16,667 nucleotides of DNA from Rhizobium sp. Lineage in GTDB: Bacteria; Pseudomonadota; Alphaproteobacteria; Rhizobiales; Rhizobiaceae. This document shows, piece by piece, positions 7,547-14,440 of the stretch; position 1 is the first letter of the stretch, and each line of letters opens with the position of its first letter. The stretch is taken from contig DPXQ01000003.1 of NCBI GenBank assembly GCA_003527225.1, forward strand, positions 1-16,667, written 5' to 3'. The notes under the pieces were generated by a model that saw only the letters and a program-made list of their open reading frames with translations, was not told the DNA's origin and did not search any database. Made by a program: the position numbers and the translations under genes.

Positions 7547-8550
7547 AGCTTCACCCGCGGATTGAGGACCGTATAGAGAATGTCGGCGACGAAATTCATG
7601 AGCACATAGGTCACGGCGTAGAGCAGCACGGCCGCCTGAACGAGTGGGTAGTTACGTACGAAGATGCTCTCGACGACCAGGCGACCCAATCCCGGCCAGC
7701 CGAAGACCGTTTCGACGATCATGTTTCCGCCGAGCAGCGAGCCGGTCTCGATGGCCGCCACGGAAACCGTCGGGATCAGAGCGTTCTTCAGTGCATGACG
7801 GTACAGAATACGGCGGCGGCTGAGGCCCTTGGCTTCGGCGAAGGCGACATAATCCTGTCGCATGACTTCCAGCATGGCCGTTCGCGTGACGCGCGTCAGG
7901 ATCGCTGTCATTGGCAGGCCGAGCGTGATCGCCGGCAGCAGGATATGCTTGAGGGCATCCCAGAAAGCGGAGAAACGCCCCTGCATCAGCGTATCGATCA
8001 GCAGGAAGCCGGTGATCGACGGTACCTCGCTGGCAAAGCCGATGCGACCCGATACCGGCAGCAGTCGTAACTGCACCGCAAATAGCATGAGAAGCAGGAT
8101 ACCGAACCAGAACCCCGGCAACGACACGCCGAACAGCGAGCCGATCGTCGCGATCTTGTCGATGATGGTGTTCTTGTGGATCGCCGCCGCCACTCCGAGC
8201 GGAATGGCGGTGGCAAGGGCGATAATCATCGCCACGAGGCTGAGTTCGATGGTGGCGGGCAGGCGTTCGGAAATCACGTCGATCACTGGTCGCCGGTGAA
8301 AGAAGCTGGTGCCGAATTCGCCCTGGATCGCATTGCCGAGAAAGCTCAGAAAACGTTCCGGCAGGGGACGGTCCAGCCCCAGATCGCTGCGTAGCAGGGC
8401 TTCCTGCTCGGCGTTCATATTCTGATCGCCGATCATGATTTCCACCGGGTCGCCCGGCGTGAGCGCCAGCATCATGAAGACGATGAGGCTCACGCCGAGG
8501 AGCACAGGGATCAATTGCAGCAGACGTTCGAGGAGGGTACCCAACCGCAT
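7543..8550 (-). CDS. Peptide-type ABC transporter permease (OppB/DppB-like)
   Basis: This is the first permease of the importer, 335 residues. The N-terminal membrane segment (LIPVLLGVSLIVFMMLALTPGDP) with its conserved TPGDP end, the LGLDRPLPERFLSFLGNAIQGEFGTSF periplasmic stretch and the EAA-loop sequence FAEAKGLSRRRILYRHALKNALIP are all typical of OppB/DppB. The GWPGLGRLVVESIFVRNYPLVQA ending is also standard. The start lies 15 bases after the stop of the binding-protein gene, with only a weak ribosome site (AAGAG), so translation may partly depend on the upstream gene. Its end overlaps the next permease gene by ATGA (7543-7546). Confidence 0.95.
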   Translation of the reverse strand: MRLGTLLERLLQLIPVLLGVSLIVFMMLALTPGDPVEIMIGDQNMNAEQEALLRSDLGLDRPLPERFLSFLGNAIQGEFGTSFFHRRPVIDVISERLPATIELSLVAMIIALATAIPLGVAAAIHKNTIIDKIATIGSLFGVSLPGFWFGILLLMLFAVQLRLLPVSGRIGFASEVPSITGFLLIDTLMQGRFSAFWDALKHILLPAITLGLPMTAILTRVTRTAMLEVMRQDYVAFAEAKGLSRRRILYRHALKNALIPTVSVAAIETGSLLGGNMIVETVFGWPGLGRLVVESIFVRNYPLVQAAVLLYAVTYVLMNFVADILYTVLNPRVKL

Positions 8551-8565
8551 CGTGCTCTTGTCCGT

Positions 8566-10098
8566 TTATTCGACGCAGGTGTCGTGAAGGTTGATGCGGC
8601 TGTCGGCACTCGGCTTCCAGCCCTTCACCCTCTTGGAAACGCCGTAGATATCCTGGGGAACCCAGAGATAGACGTAAGGCACATCGGCATTGATGATGGT
8701 CTCGGCCTGCTTGTAGAGATCGGCACGCTTGGCTACGTCGAGCTCGACGGAAGCCTGATCCAGCAGCTTGTCGAGTTCCGGATTGGCGTAGTAGGCAGAA
8801 TTGCCACGATCTCCGCTGCGGTGGGTCGGCACGAAGATGTCATAGGGATCGAGCGAACCGTTGCCCCAGGAGCTGAAGTACATGTGACCCGCCGGCTTGT
8901 CGCTCTTCGGATCCCATTTGGCCTTCAGAAGTGCATTTTCGCTGACTTCCACCTTGGCGCGGATACCACTTTTGGCCAGCACGGAGGCGATCGCCTCGAC
9001 CGTATCCTTATGTGCGCCTTCCGTGTCGATAACGACATCGATACCGTCGGGGTATCCGGCCTCGGCGAGCAGTGCCTTGGCCTCTTCCGGATCGTATCCG
9101 GGGGCGGGCAGGTCGGAGGCGCCGAAGGCGGCCGGGCTCAGAATGCCTTCGATGGAGACCGCCTTGCCGGCGAGGATGCGGTCGATAATCAGCTTCTTGT
9201 CGAGCGCATGGACCACGGCCTGGCGCACCTTGATGTCGTCGAAGATCTCGCCCTTGTTGTTGAGCGCGATGAAGAAGCTGCGGGTGCCGTTGACCGACAT
9301 GACCGCCGTGTTCGGATTGCTCTCTACCTGGGCGATGGAGAAGGGTGGCAGTTCGTTGATGATGTCGACGTCGCCGGAAAGCAGCGCGGCGACGCGCGAG
9401 GCGGTTTCCGGAATAACCTTGAAGATGGCGCGGTCGACGCAGGCCTTCCCTACGGGAGTGATATCCGGCGAACCGCCGTAATACTCCTCGAACCGCTCCA
9501 TGATGATGGAATCGCCCCTGCGCCACTCAACCAGCTTGAAGGGACCGGTGCCGTTGACCTGCGTCGCGAGGCCGGCGGAACCCACCTTTTCGACAAAGGC
9601 CTTGGAGACGACTTCCTGTACCGGCAGCATCGCCGGCAGGATCGGCCACGGTTCGCTGAGCGTGACGGTCAACTTGTCGCCATCAACAGCGACGGATTGC
9701 AGCGGACCGAGCAGGCTCTTGCGCGGACTGGTCTGGTCGTCGCCCATCGCCCCTTCGACGGTCAGGCGATCGAGGGTGAACTTGACGTCCTCGGCCGTCA
9801 ATTCGGAGCCGTCATGGAACGTGATGCCCTCGCGGATGACGAATTCGAAAGTGGTCGGCGATGTCTGCGTCCAGGATTCGGCGATTTCCGGGACGATCTT
9901 CATGTCGCCGTCGCGGGTCAGGATGCCGTCATACATATTGCGGATGATGGTCTCTGTCTCGCGGTTGCGGTGGTTGGCGGGATCGAGAGTCAGGGCGTCG
10001 GCTGTGAAACCTACCCGGATTTCAGAAGCTTTGACAATTGTGGTCGGCAACAGTGCCACGACGGCAGTTGCTAAGAGTAGGCGCTTGAAATTCCCCAT
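8566..10098 (-). CDS. ABC transporter substrate-binding protein, family 5 (peptide/opine type)
   Basis: This periplasmic binding protein has 510 residues and is the first gene of the import operon. A signal peptide of about 25 residues (MGNFKRLLLATAVVALLPTTIVKAS) is followed by EIRVGFTADALTLDPANHRN, the usual start of a mature SBP_bac_5 domain. Other hallmarks are IVPEIAESW, FEFVIREGITFHDGSELTAEDVKFTLDR and VNGTGPFKLVEWRRGD. There is no lipobox cysteine, so it should be soluble, as in most Gram-negatives. A strong AGGAGA lies seven bases before the ATG. Only one cysteine pair remains in the mature protein (near CVDRA and HDTCVE). A sigma-54-type promoter at 10164-10179 should drive it. Peptides, opines, glycosides and other compounds are known ligands of the family, so the ligand is open. 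Confidence 0.95.
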   Translation of the reverse strand: MGNFKRLLLATAVVALLPTTIVKASEIRVGFTADALTLDPANHRNRETETIIRNMYDGILTRDGDMKIVPEIAESWTQTSPTTFEFVIREGITFHDGSELTAEDVKFTLDRLTVEGAMGDDQTSPRKSLLGPLQSVAVDGDKLTVTLSEPWPILPAMLPVQEVVSKAFVEKVGSAGLATQVNGTGPFKLVEWRRGDSIIMERFEEYYGGSPDITPVGKACVDRAIFKVIPETASRVAALLSGDVDIINELPPFSIAQVESNPNTAVMSVNGTRSFFIALNNKGEIFDDIKVRQAVVHALDKKLIIDRILAGKAVSIEGILSPAAFGASDLPAPGYDPEEAKALLAEAGYPDGIDVVIDTEGAHKDTVEAIASVLAKSGIRAKVEVSENALLKAKWDPKSDKPAGHMYFSSWGNGSLDPYDIFVPTHRSGDRGNSAYYANPELDKLLDQASVELDVAKRADLYKQAETIINADVPYVYLWVPQDIYGVSKRVKGWKPSADSRINLHDTCVE

Positions 10099-10163
10099 TA
10101 TTGTTCTCCTTGTTATACAAGAGCCGTGGTCTTCTTGGTTAACCTCGGGTCCATCCTATGGAT

Positions 10164-10179
10164 AGCAAGTGGCATGCCA
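10164..10179 (-). promoter_or_regulatory. Sigma-54 (-24/-12) promoter of the import operon
   Basis: The minus strand reads TGGCATGCCACTTGCT. The -24 box TGGCATG has one mismatch to TGGCACG, the -12 box TTGCT fits TTGCW exactly, and GG and GC are separated by 10 bases. Transcription would begin near 10153, about 55 bases before the ATG at 10098. The same element type before the AtuA-like gene, and a sigma-54 activator in this operon, support it. Confidence 0.85.
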
Positions 10180-10276
10180 GCTCCACGAAACTGAAGGGGC
10201 AGCCTGAAAAGTTAAAACAAATTATATAGTTACTCCCATCGAAACGCTTAGTCGCAGAACTTTCGGGATTTTATTG

Positions 10277-10298
10277 CGTGGAGTACGCGCATTGTGCG
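10277..10298. promoter_or_regulatory. Probable upstream activator site (UAS2)
   Basis: Two outward-facing, partly overlapping boxes lie here: CGCGTACTCCACG on the minus strand (10277-10289) and CGCGCATTGTGCG on the plus strand (10286-10298). Each resembles a box of the palindrome at 2472-2507. The minus-strand 17-mer GCGCGTACTCCACGCAA agrees with GCGCGAAATGCACGCAA of that site at 14 of 17 positions. The centre is about 135 bp upstream of the predicted sigma-54 start. The orientation differs from UAS1, so the exact binding unit is uncertain. Confidence 0.6.
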
Positions 10299-10452
10299 TC
10301 TGGCGCGCGCGTATTTAGATTCGTCTTTGGCTTGGCTGGTCCAATTGGGAAAAGGCACCTGTTCTGGCTGCTCTGGGACCAAACCTTGGACCGACGGAAG
10401 CTCGAGTTTTCCGGCTCTGATCACGATGGTTGGCTGGCATCACCACCGGTGA

Positions 10453-10650
10453 TTATGCAGGAGGATCGGAGCTTTGTAACCGATCGCCGAGTGAGGATCG
10501 TTCCTCGTTGTAGTATCGATACCAAGTCTCCAACCTTTCGCGCGAATCCGCAAGGGTCAGGAACCATTGGGCGTTCAGGCACTCCGGCCCGGAGCTTGCA
10601 GTTGAACGCCTCGATGAAGCCATTGTCCGTCGGCTTGCCATGCTCCTCGG
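10453..10650 (-). pseudogene. Frameshifted C-terminal fragment of an IS3-family transposase
   Basis: In one minus-strand frame the sequence reads EEHGKPTDNGFIEAFNCKLRA, the well-known region around the catalytic Glu of IS3/IS407-type OrfB. It then continues in the next frame as ECLNAQWFLTLADSRERLETWYRYYNEERSSLG up to a TAA at 10453. The switch needs one extra base near 10583-10590 (CGGGCCGGAGTGC where CGGGCCGAGTGC is expected). The upstream catalytic part is absent: the element breaks off near 10650, some 35 bases before the end of tctA. It is a dead remnant and a different type from the element at 1-530. Confidence 0.85.
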
Positions 10651-10686
10651 AATGAACGGCCTCAGCAGTGCCATCCGCTCCCCCGG

Positions 10687-12189
10687 TCAGTCTGCCGGAT
10701 CTGGCGACACCTTGCGTCGTGCCATGCGGAAGGCCAGCGCCAACATCGCGGCGGTCACCGCATAGATGCCAAGCGCGATTGGGCTCTGGACCAGGATACC
10801 CCAGTCCCCGCCAGAAATTGACAGCGCCCGGCGCAGGTTGTTTTCCATGTCGGCGCCGAGCAGTAGACCGAGCACTACCGGCACCATCGGGAAATCAAGC
10901 TTCCGCAGCAGATAGCCGAATACCCCGAAACCGATCATCACCATCAGGTCGAAAGGCGAATGGCTGATCGAATAGATGCCCAGGAAGGACACCATCACCA
11001 CCAGCGGCATCAGTAGCCACTGCGGCAGGCTCAGCAACCGGGTAAAGATGCCCACCATCGGGATGTTCAGGATCAGCAGCACGACATTGGCGATGTAGAG
11101 CGAGGCGATCAGCCCCCAGACCAGTTCGGGGCTGCGTTCGAACAGCAGCGGCCCCGGCTGGATGTTGAGCGAAATCAGAAGCGCCAGCATCACCGCCGTT
11201 GTGCCTGAACCTGGAACGCCAAGTGTCAGCATCGGGATCAGTGCCCCGCCCGCTGCGGCGTTGTTGCCGGCCTCGGGCGCGGCGATGCCGCGCGGATCAC
11301 CCTTGCCGAAGGTGTCATGCGTGTTCGAGAGCTGCTTTTCGGCCGTGTAGGAGATGAAGGCGCCGAGAGAGGCGCCGGCCCCGGGCAGCACCCCGGCAAT
11401 GAATCCGAGGCCCGCGCCGCGCAGCATGGCGGGGAAGCCCTGCACCATTTCGCGCAGGCGCGGGATGGTCCGTCCAAGCGGCACCATGGGCGAACCGCCG
11501 TTATGGGCAGTTTCGAAATAGACCAGTACCTCGCTGATGGCAAACAGTCCGACGATGGCTACGATCGGATCGAACCCGTCATAAAGGTGAAAGGTGCCAA
11601 AGGTATACCGTGCGATACCGGTTCCGGGATCCAGCCCGACCGTCGCCAACATCAGCCCCAGGAATGCCGCGATCAGCGTTTTGAACGGGTTCACGCCAAC
11701 GACCCCGCCCACGGTGGCAAAGGCCATGACGTAGAGCGAGAAATAATCCGCCGGGCCGAAATGGATCGCCACCCGGGCTAGCGCCGGAGCGAAAAGGGTC
11801 AAGCCGATGGTGGCCAGCGTCGCCCCCACGAACGAGGCCATCGCCGAAATGCCAAGCGCCTGCGCCGCCTTGCCCGACCGGGCCATCGGATAGCCGTCCA
11901 GCGTGGTCATGATCGCCGGTTCATCGCCGGGAATGTTCAGCATGATCGATGAGATGCGCCCGCCATACATTGTGCCGTAATAGACCGCTGTCAGCAGGAT
12001 CATCGCCGATGAGGGGTCCAGCTTCATCGCAAAGGCGACGGGGATCAGGATCGCTACCCCGTTCACCGGGCCAAGGCCGGGCAGGGCACCGACCAGCGTG
12101 CCGATGAAACAGCCGAATACGGCCAGCGCAAGGTTGACTGGTGTCGCGGCGACGACAAAGCCGGCCGCCAGGTTGTTCAAGATATCCAT
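10687..12189 (-). CDS. tctA: Tripartite tricarboxylate transporter, large permease TctA
   Basis: This is the large membrane subunit of a secondary carboxylate importer, 500 residues from the ATG at 12189, the usual family length. About ten or more hydrophobic segments are present. The conserved N-terminal PGLGPVNGVAILIPVAFAM and YYGTMYGGRISSIMLNIPGD stretches and the central GFIAGVLPGAGASLGAFISYTAEK and LTLGVPGSGTTAVMLALL are diagnostic of TctA. The frame stays open for 30 more codons upstream, but that extension runs into tctB in another frame and is cysteine-rich and unlike the family. The chosen ATG lies four bases after the tctB stop. The gene is intact up to its TGA, where the IS remnant begins almost immediately, so a natural terminator may have been lost. 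Confidence 0.95.
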   Translation of the reverse strand: MDILNNLAAGFVVAATPVNLALAVFGCFIGTLVGALPGLGPVNGVAILIPVAFAMKLDPSSAMILLTAVYYGTMYGGRISSIMLNIPGDEPAIMTTLDGYPMARSGKAAQALGISAMASFVGATLATIGLTLFAPALARVAIHFGPADYFSLYVMAFATVGGVVGVNPFKTLIAAFLGLMLATVGLDPGTGIARYTFGTFHLYDGFDPIVAIVGLFAISEVLVYFETAHNGGSPMVPLGRTIPRLREMVQGFPAMLRGAGLGFIAGVLPGAGASLGAFISYTAEKQLSNTHDTFGKGDPRGIAAPEAGNNAAAGGALIPMLTLGVPGSGTTAVMLALLISLNIQPGPLLFERSPELVWGLIASLYIANVVLLILNIPMVGIFTRLLSLPQWLLMPLVVMVSFLGIYSISHSPFDLMVMIGFGVFGYLLRKLDFPMVPVVLGLLLGADMENNLRRALSISGGDWGILVQSPIALGIYAVTAAMLALAFRMARRKVSPDPAD

Positions 12190-12193
12190 TACG

Positions 12194-12625
12194 TTATCCG
12201 AGTAACTGTGGCAGCGCCGGCAATGGCAGGTTGAGCAGCCAGTCAAAGACGAAGAAAAGGATCGCGGCAAGCCCCGCACCGGCCATCAACCCGTGCAGCC
12301 AGGCGGACCCGATTAGCCGCGCCAGAAGCGCCACGCCCAGTGCCGTGGCCAACGGAAAGCCCAGGGGTTCCAGCAGCAGCGAATAGCCCACCAGCACAGC
12401 GAGCGCCGCGCCCTGCATCAGCATTGGCCGTCCCAGGGACCAGACGGCATCCGGTCCCGGCCAAATCATCATCGCCAGGCTGAGGATCGCCGCCGGAAAG
12501 GCGACGATCATCGGAAATGCCGCAGGTCCAAGAGGGTCGCCGAAGCTGGCCTGAAAGGAACCCGCGGTCACTCCATAGCCGATCGACAGCGCCAGAAGCA
12601 GCAGTCCGACCAGCCGGTCCGTCAC
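12194..12625 (-). CDS. tctB: Tripartite tricarboxylate transporter, small permease TctB
   Basis: This small membrane subunit has 143 residues and four hydrophobic segments, the TctB arrangement. The stretch GDPLGPAAFPMIVAFPAAILSLAMM after the first helix matches the family's typical G(P)xxFP motif. It starts with GTG, overlapping the stop of tctC by GTGA (12622-12625), and is followed after four bases by tctA. TctB proteins are poorly conserved, so the name rests on length, topology and position between tctC and tctA as much as on sequence. Confidence 0.92.
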   Translation of the reverse strand: MTDRLVGLLLLALSIGYGVTAGSFQASFGDPLGPAAFPMIVAFPAAILSLAMMIWPGPDAVWSLGRPMLMQGAALAVLVGYSLLLEPLGFPLATALGVALLARLIGSAWLHGLMAGAGLAAILFFVFDWLLNLPLPALPQLLG

Positions 12626-13590
12626 TGGATCACACCGATCTCGCGCGAGATACGCTCCATCGTCTGGGCCTGTTCCTTAACGAAGTCATTGAACTCGCCC
12701 CCGCCGCGCCAGACCGGAACAAGCCCGTTGGCGGCGGCGGCCTTCTTCCACGCCTCGGAATCATACAGCGTCTTCAGTCGGGCCACCCAGGCGTCATAGT
12801 CCGCATCCGAAACCTTGCCGCCGGTATAGAAGCCGCGCCAGTTGTAGCCAATCACGTCGATGCCCTGTTCCTTGGCGGTGGGCGCATCGGGGAAGGCGGG
12901 GATCCGTTCATCGGAAAGCGCTGCAAGGATGCGGATGTCGCCCGACTGGACAAAGCCCGCGATCTCGCCCAGGTCGGTGGAGACCGCGCCGACCTGGCCG
13001 CCCATCATCTGCGTCACGGCAGGCCCGCCGCCATCGAACTGCACCCAACGGATGGTCTTGTACGCGTCGGGCTTCATGCCGGCGGCATCGGCGACCATCA
13101 GCAGGCGGATGTGATCCCAGCCCCCCGCGCCCGACGACCCGGCGACCGCCACCGAACCCGGATCGGCCTTCAGCTTGGCAACCAGGTCGTCCAGCGTCTT
13201 GAGTTCGGAATCATTGTCGACGGCGATGACGCCCACGTCCGATCCCAGCATGGCAAGCCAGCGCATCACTTCGGTCCCGCCGGGATACTTGCCCTGCGCG
13301 ATCTGGGTAACACCGACTGTAGAGGTGGCCACCAGAAGTTCGGCTTCGGAGGCGCGCTTGGAGGCAACATGCGCAAAGGCAACCGCGCCGACGCCGCCCG
13401 GCATGTTTGTCACCTGCACCGGCGCATCGACGATTTTCTCGTCGTACAGCAGAGCGCCTACGGTGCGGCAGGTGAAGTCCCAACCGCCGCCAGGATCGGC
13501 GGGTGCGATGCATTCCGCCGCGCGGGCCTCTGCCGCGCCAAGTACAAGCGCGATGACGCCTGCGCCCAAGAAATATTTGAAATCAGACAT
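12622..13590 (-). CDS. tctC: Tripartite tricarboxylate transporter, periplasmic binding protein TctC
   Basis: This extracytoplasmic binding receptor has 322 residues. A signal peptide ending AAEARA at about residue 24 precedes mature AECIAPADPGGGWDFTCRTVG. The GGGWDFTCR loop and the paired cysteines (likely a disulfide) are typical of TctC receptors. VTNMPGGVGAVAFAHV and GGPAVTQMMGGQVGAVSTDLGEI follow, as in the Bug/TctC family, where these loops bind a carboxylate group. A strong ribosome site (GGGAGGA) lies five bases before the ATG. The regulator gene ends 42 bases upstream on the same strand, so the two are probably co-transcribed. The ligand is likely a carboxylic acid used by the divergent CoA-transferase and lyase. 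Confidence 0.93.
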   Translation of the reverse strand: MSDFKYFLGAGVIALVLGAAEARAAECIAPADPGGGWDFTCRTVGALLYDEKIVDAPVQVTNMPGGVGAVAFAHVASKRASEAELLVATSTVGVTQIAQGKYPGGTEVMRWLAMLGSDVGVIAVDNDSELKTLDDLVAKLKADPGSVAVAGSSGAGGWDHIRLLMVADAAGMKPDAYKTIRWVQFDGGGPAVTQMMGGQVGAVSTDLGEIAGFVQSGDIRILAALSDERIPAFPDAPTAKEQGIDVIGYNWRGFYTGGKVSDADYDAWVARLKTLYDSEAWKKAAAANGLVPVWRGGGEFNDFVKEQAQTMERISREIGVIQ

Positions 13591-13632
13591 TTAGTTCCTC
13601 CCTTTTGTCTGTCTCATGATATGGAAGTAGTT

Positions 13633-14388
13633 TCAGCTGCCTCCGCGAATTGTACGGGCCGAAGACGGGGCGCCTTCGCTATCCGCAAAGCTGCGTGCCC
13701 CGAGGATGCGGCGGGCACATTCAAGTGCAGCAAGGATGCCGACCCCGACGGCCCGCGTATGTGCCCGCACCGCGCGTTCGGCCCCGTCAACGTCGCGCGC
13801 CGCGATCAGGCGCAGGATTTCGCTGTGTTCGCGATGCGCTGTCAGCCGCTCGTTGGCGTCGCTGGCCAGTAGCCAGCGCGGACGCACGGCCCGCCCCACG
13901 GCATCGCGCACCGCCTCGACCAGAAAGCGGTTCCCGGTCAGGGCGGCAAGTTCAACATGGATGTCAAGCCCGGCGCCGAGCCAGTGTTCGGGCGTCATGC
14001 TTTCGAGCCCGCGGTCCACCGAGACCTGTAACGCAGCGAGGCTTTCGGGGGTGGCGGTCTGACATACCTTGCGCACCACGATTGCCTCTATCTCCTCGCG
14101 AAATTCGAAAAGCTCGCGCAGTTGCGCGATGTCCAGCGGCGTCACCCGGTAGCCGCGGCCGTGGCGCTCTACAAGTCCGTCCGCAATCAACCGGGCGAGT
14201 GCCTCGCGCACAGGGGTCCTTGAGGCGCCGTAGCGCGCCTCGAGTCTGCGTTCTACCACCACCTCGCCCGGAGCAAGGGTCAGTGACAGAATGTCCGCGC
14301 GGATCTGGCGGAGTATCTGGCCGGCGATACCATCCGTGCCGTCCTGGCTGACTGTTTCAGGTTGCGTTGTCATGTTGACGTTTGCCAT
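13633..14388 (-). CDS. GntR-family regulator, FCD (FadR) subfamily
   Basis: This is a DNA-binding regulator of 251 residues. The winged helix-turn-helix at about 22-85 contains ILSLTLAPGEVVVERRLEARYGASRTPVREALARLIADGLVERHGRGYRVTPL, with the classic SRTPVREAL recognition helix. The C-terminal FCD ligand domain (about 90-230) keeps acid/histidine positions that often hold a metal (DIHVELAALTGN and HREHSEIL). Such proteins usually repress nearby catabolic genes until a carboxylate binds. The ATG at 14388 is chosen because the longer frame runs into the divergent gene. No Shine-Dalgarno is visible before it or before the ATG at 14373, so the start is uncertain and the message may be leaderless. 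It probably controls both the tct genes and the lyase operon. Confidence 0.88.
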   Translation of the reverse strand: MANVNMTTQPETVSQDGTDGIAGQILRQIRADILSLTLAPGEVVVERRLEARYGASRTPVREALARLIADGLVERHGRGYRVTPLDIAQLRELFEFREEIEAIVVRKVCQTATPESLAALQVSVDRGLESMTPEHWLGAGLDIHVELAALTGNRFLVEAVRDAVGRAVRPRWLLASDANERLTAHREHSEILRLIAARDVDGAERAVRAHTRAVGVGILAALECARRILGARSFADSEGAPSSARTIRGGS

Positions 14389-14404
14389 ACCAAGTTTGTA
14401 TACC
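14375..14404 (+). promoter_or_regulatory. Probable sigma-70 promoter of the lyase/CoA-transferase operon
   Basis: TTGACG (14375-14380, five of six to the -35 consensus) is followed after 18 bases by TATACC (14399-14404, four of six to the -10 consensus). Transcription would begin near 14411, about 30 bases before the ATG at 14441. The -10 lies inside the palindrome at 14394-14407. The -35 falls within the first codons of the divergent regulator gene. Confidence 0.5.
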
Positions 14405-14407
14405 AAC
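14394..14407. promoter_or_regulatory. Probable GntR/FCD operator
   Basis: GTTTGTATACCAAC is a palindrome with one mismatched pair around a GTATAC core, like many FCD-type GntR operators. It overlaps the probable -10 box of the plus-strand promoter and lies just upstream of the regulator's own start. Binding there could repress both directions. A second TACCAA occurs 13 bases away (14388-14393 and 14401-14406). Confidence 0.6.
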
Positions 14408-14440
14408 AAAAACGACTGCGCAAACCCTTTCGAGGTCATC

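Larger units (their letters stand above)
10099..10452. other. Intergenic control region, no gene seen
   Basis: This 354-base stretch holds the leader, sigma-54 promoter and activator boxes of the import operon. An AT-rich segment (about 10205-10235) lies between promoter and boxes, a common place for DNA bending or IHF, though no exact IHF consensus was confirmed. Beyond about 10369 it probably holds the non-coding end of the IS remnant: TGCTCTGGGACCAAACCTTG resembles an IS3-family terminal repeat. The plus-strand open frame across part of it has no recognisable protein. Confidence 0.6.

Noticed and set aside
8515..10074. 519-codon plus-strand open frame opposite the binding-protein gene
   Set aside because: The minus-strand protein has a signal peptide and family 5 hallmarks over its whole length; the long antisense frame is a codon-bias effect.
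10583..10590. Possible programmed frameshift in the transposase remnant
   Set aside because: IS3-family programmed frameshifting joins orfA and orfB, not the region after the catalytic Glu, and most of orfB is missing; simple decay is a better explanation.
10278..10655. 125-codon plus-strand open frame between the modules
   Set aside because: It runs across the activator boxes and antisense to the transposase remnant, with no recognisable domain.
12190..12279. 30-residue N-terminal extension of TctA
   Set aside because: It overlaps the tctB coding end, is rich in Cys, Ser and Arg, and normal TctA proteins begin at the chosen ATG.
12517..13872. 451-codon plus-strand open frame opposite tctC, tctB and gntR
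   Set aside because: It spans parts of three convincing minus-strand genes and resembles no known protein.
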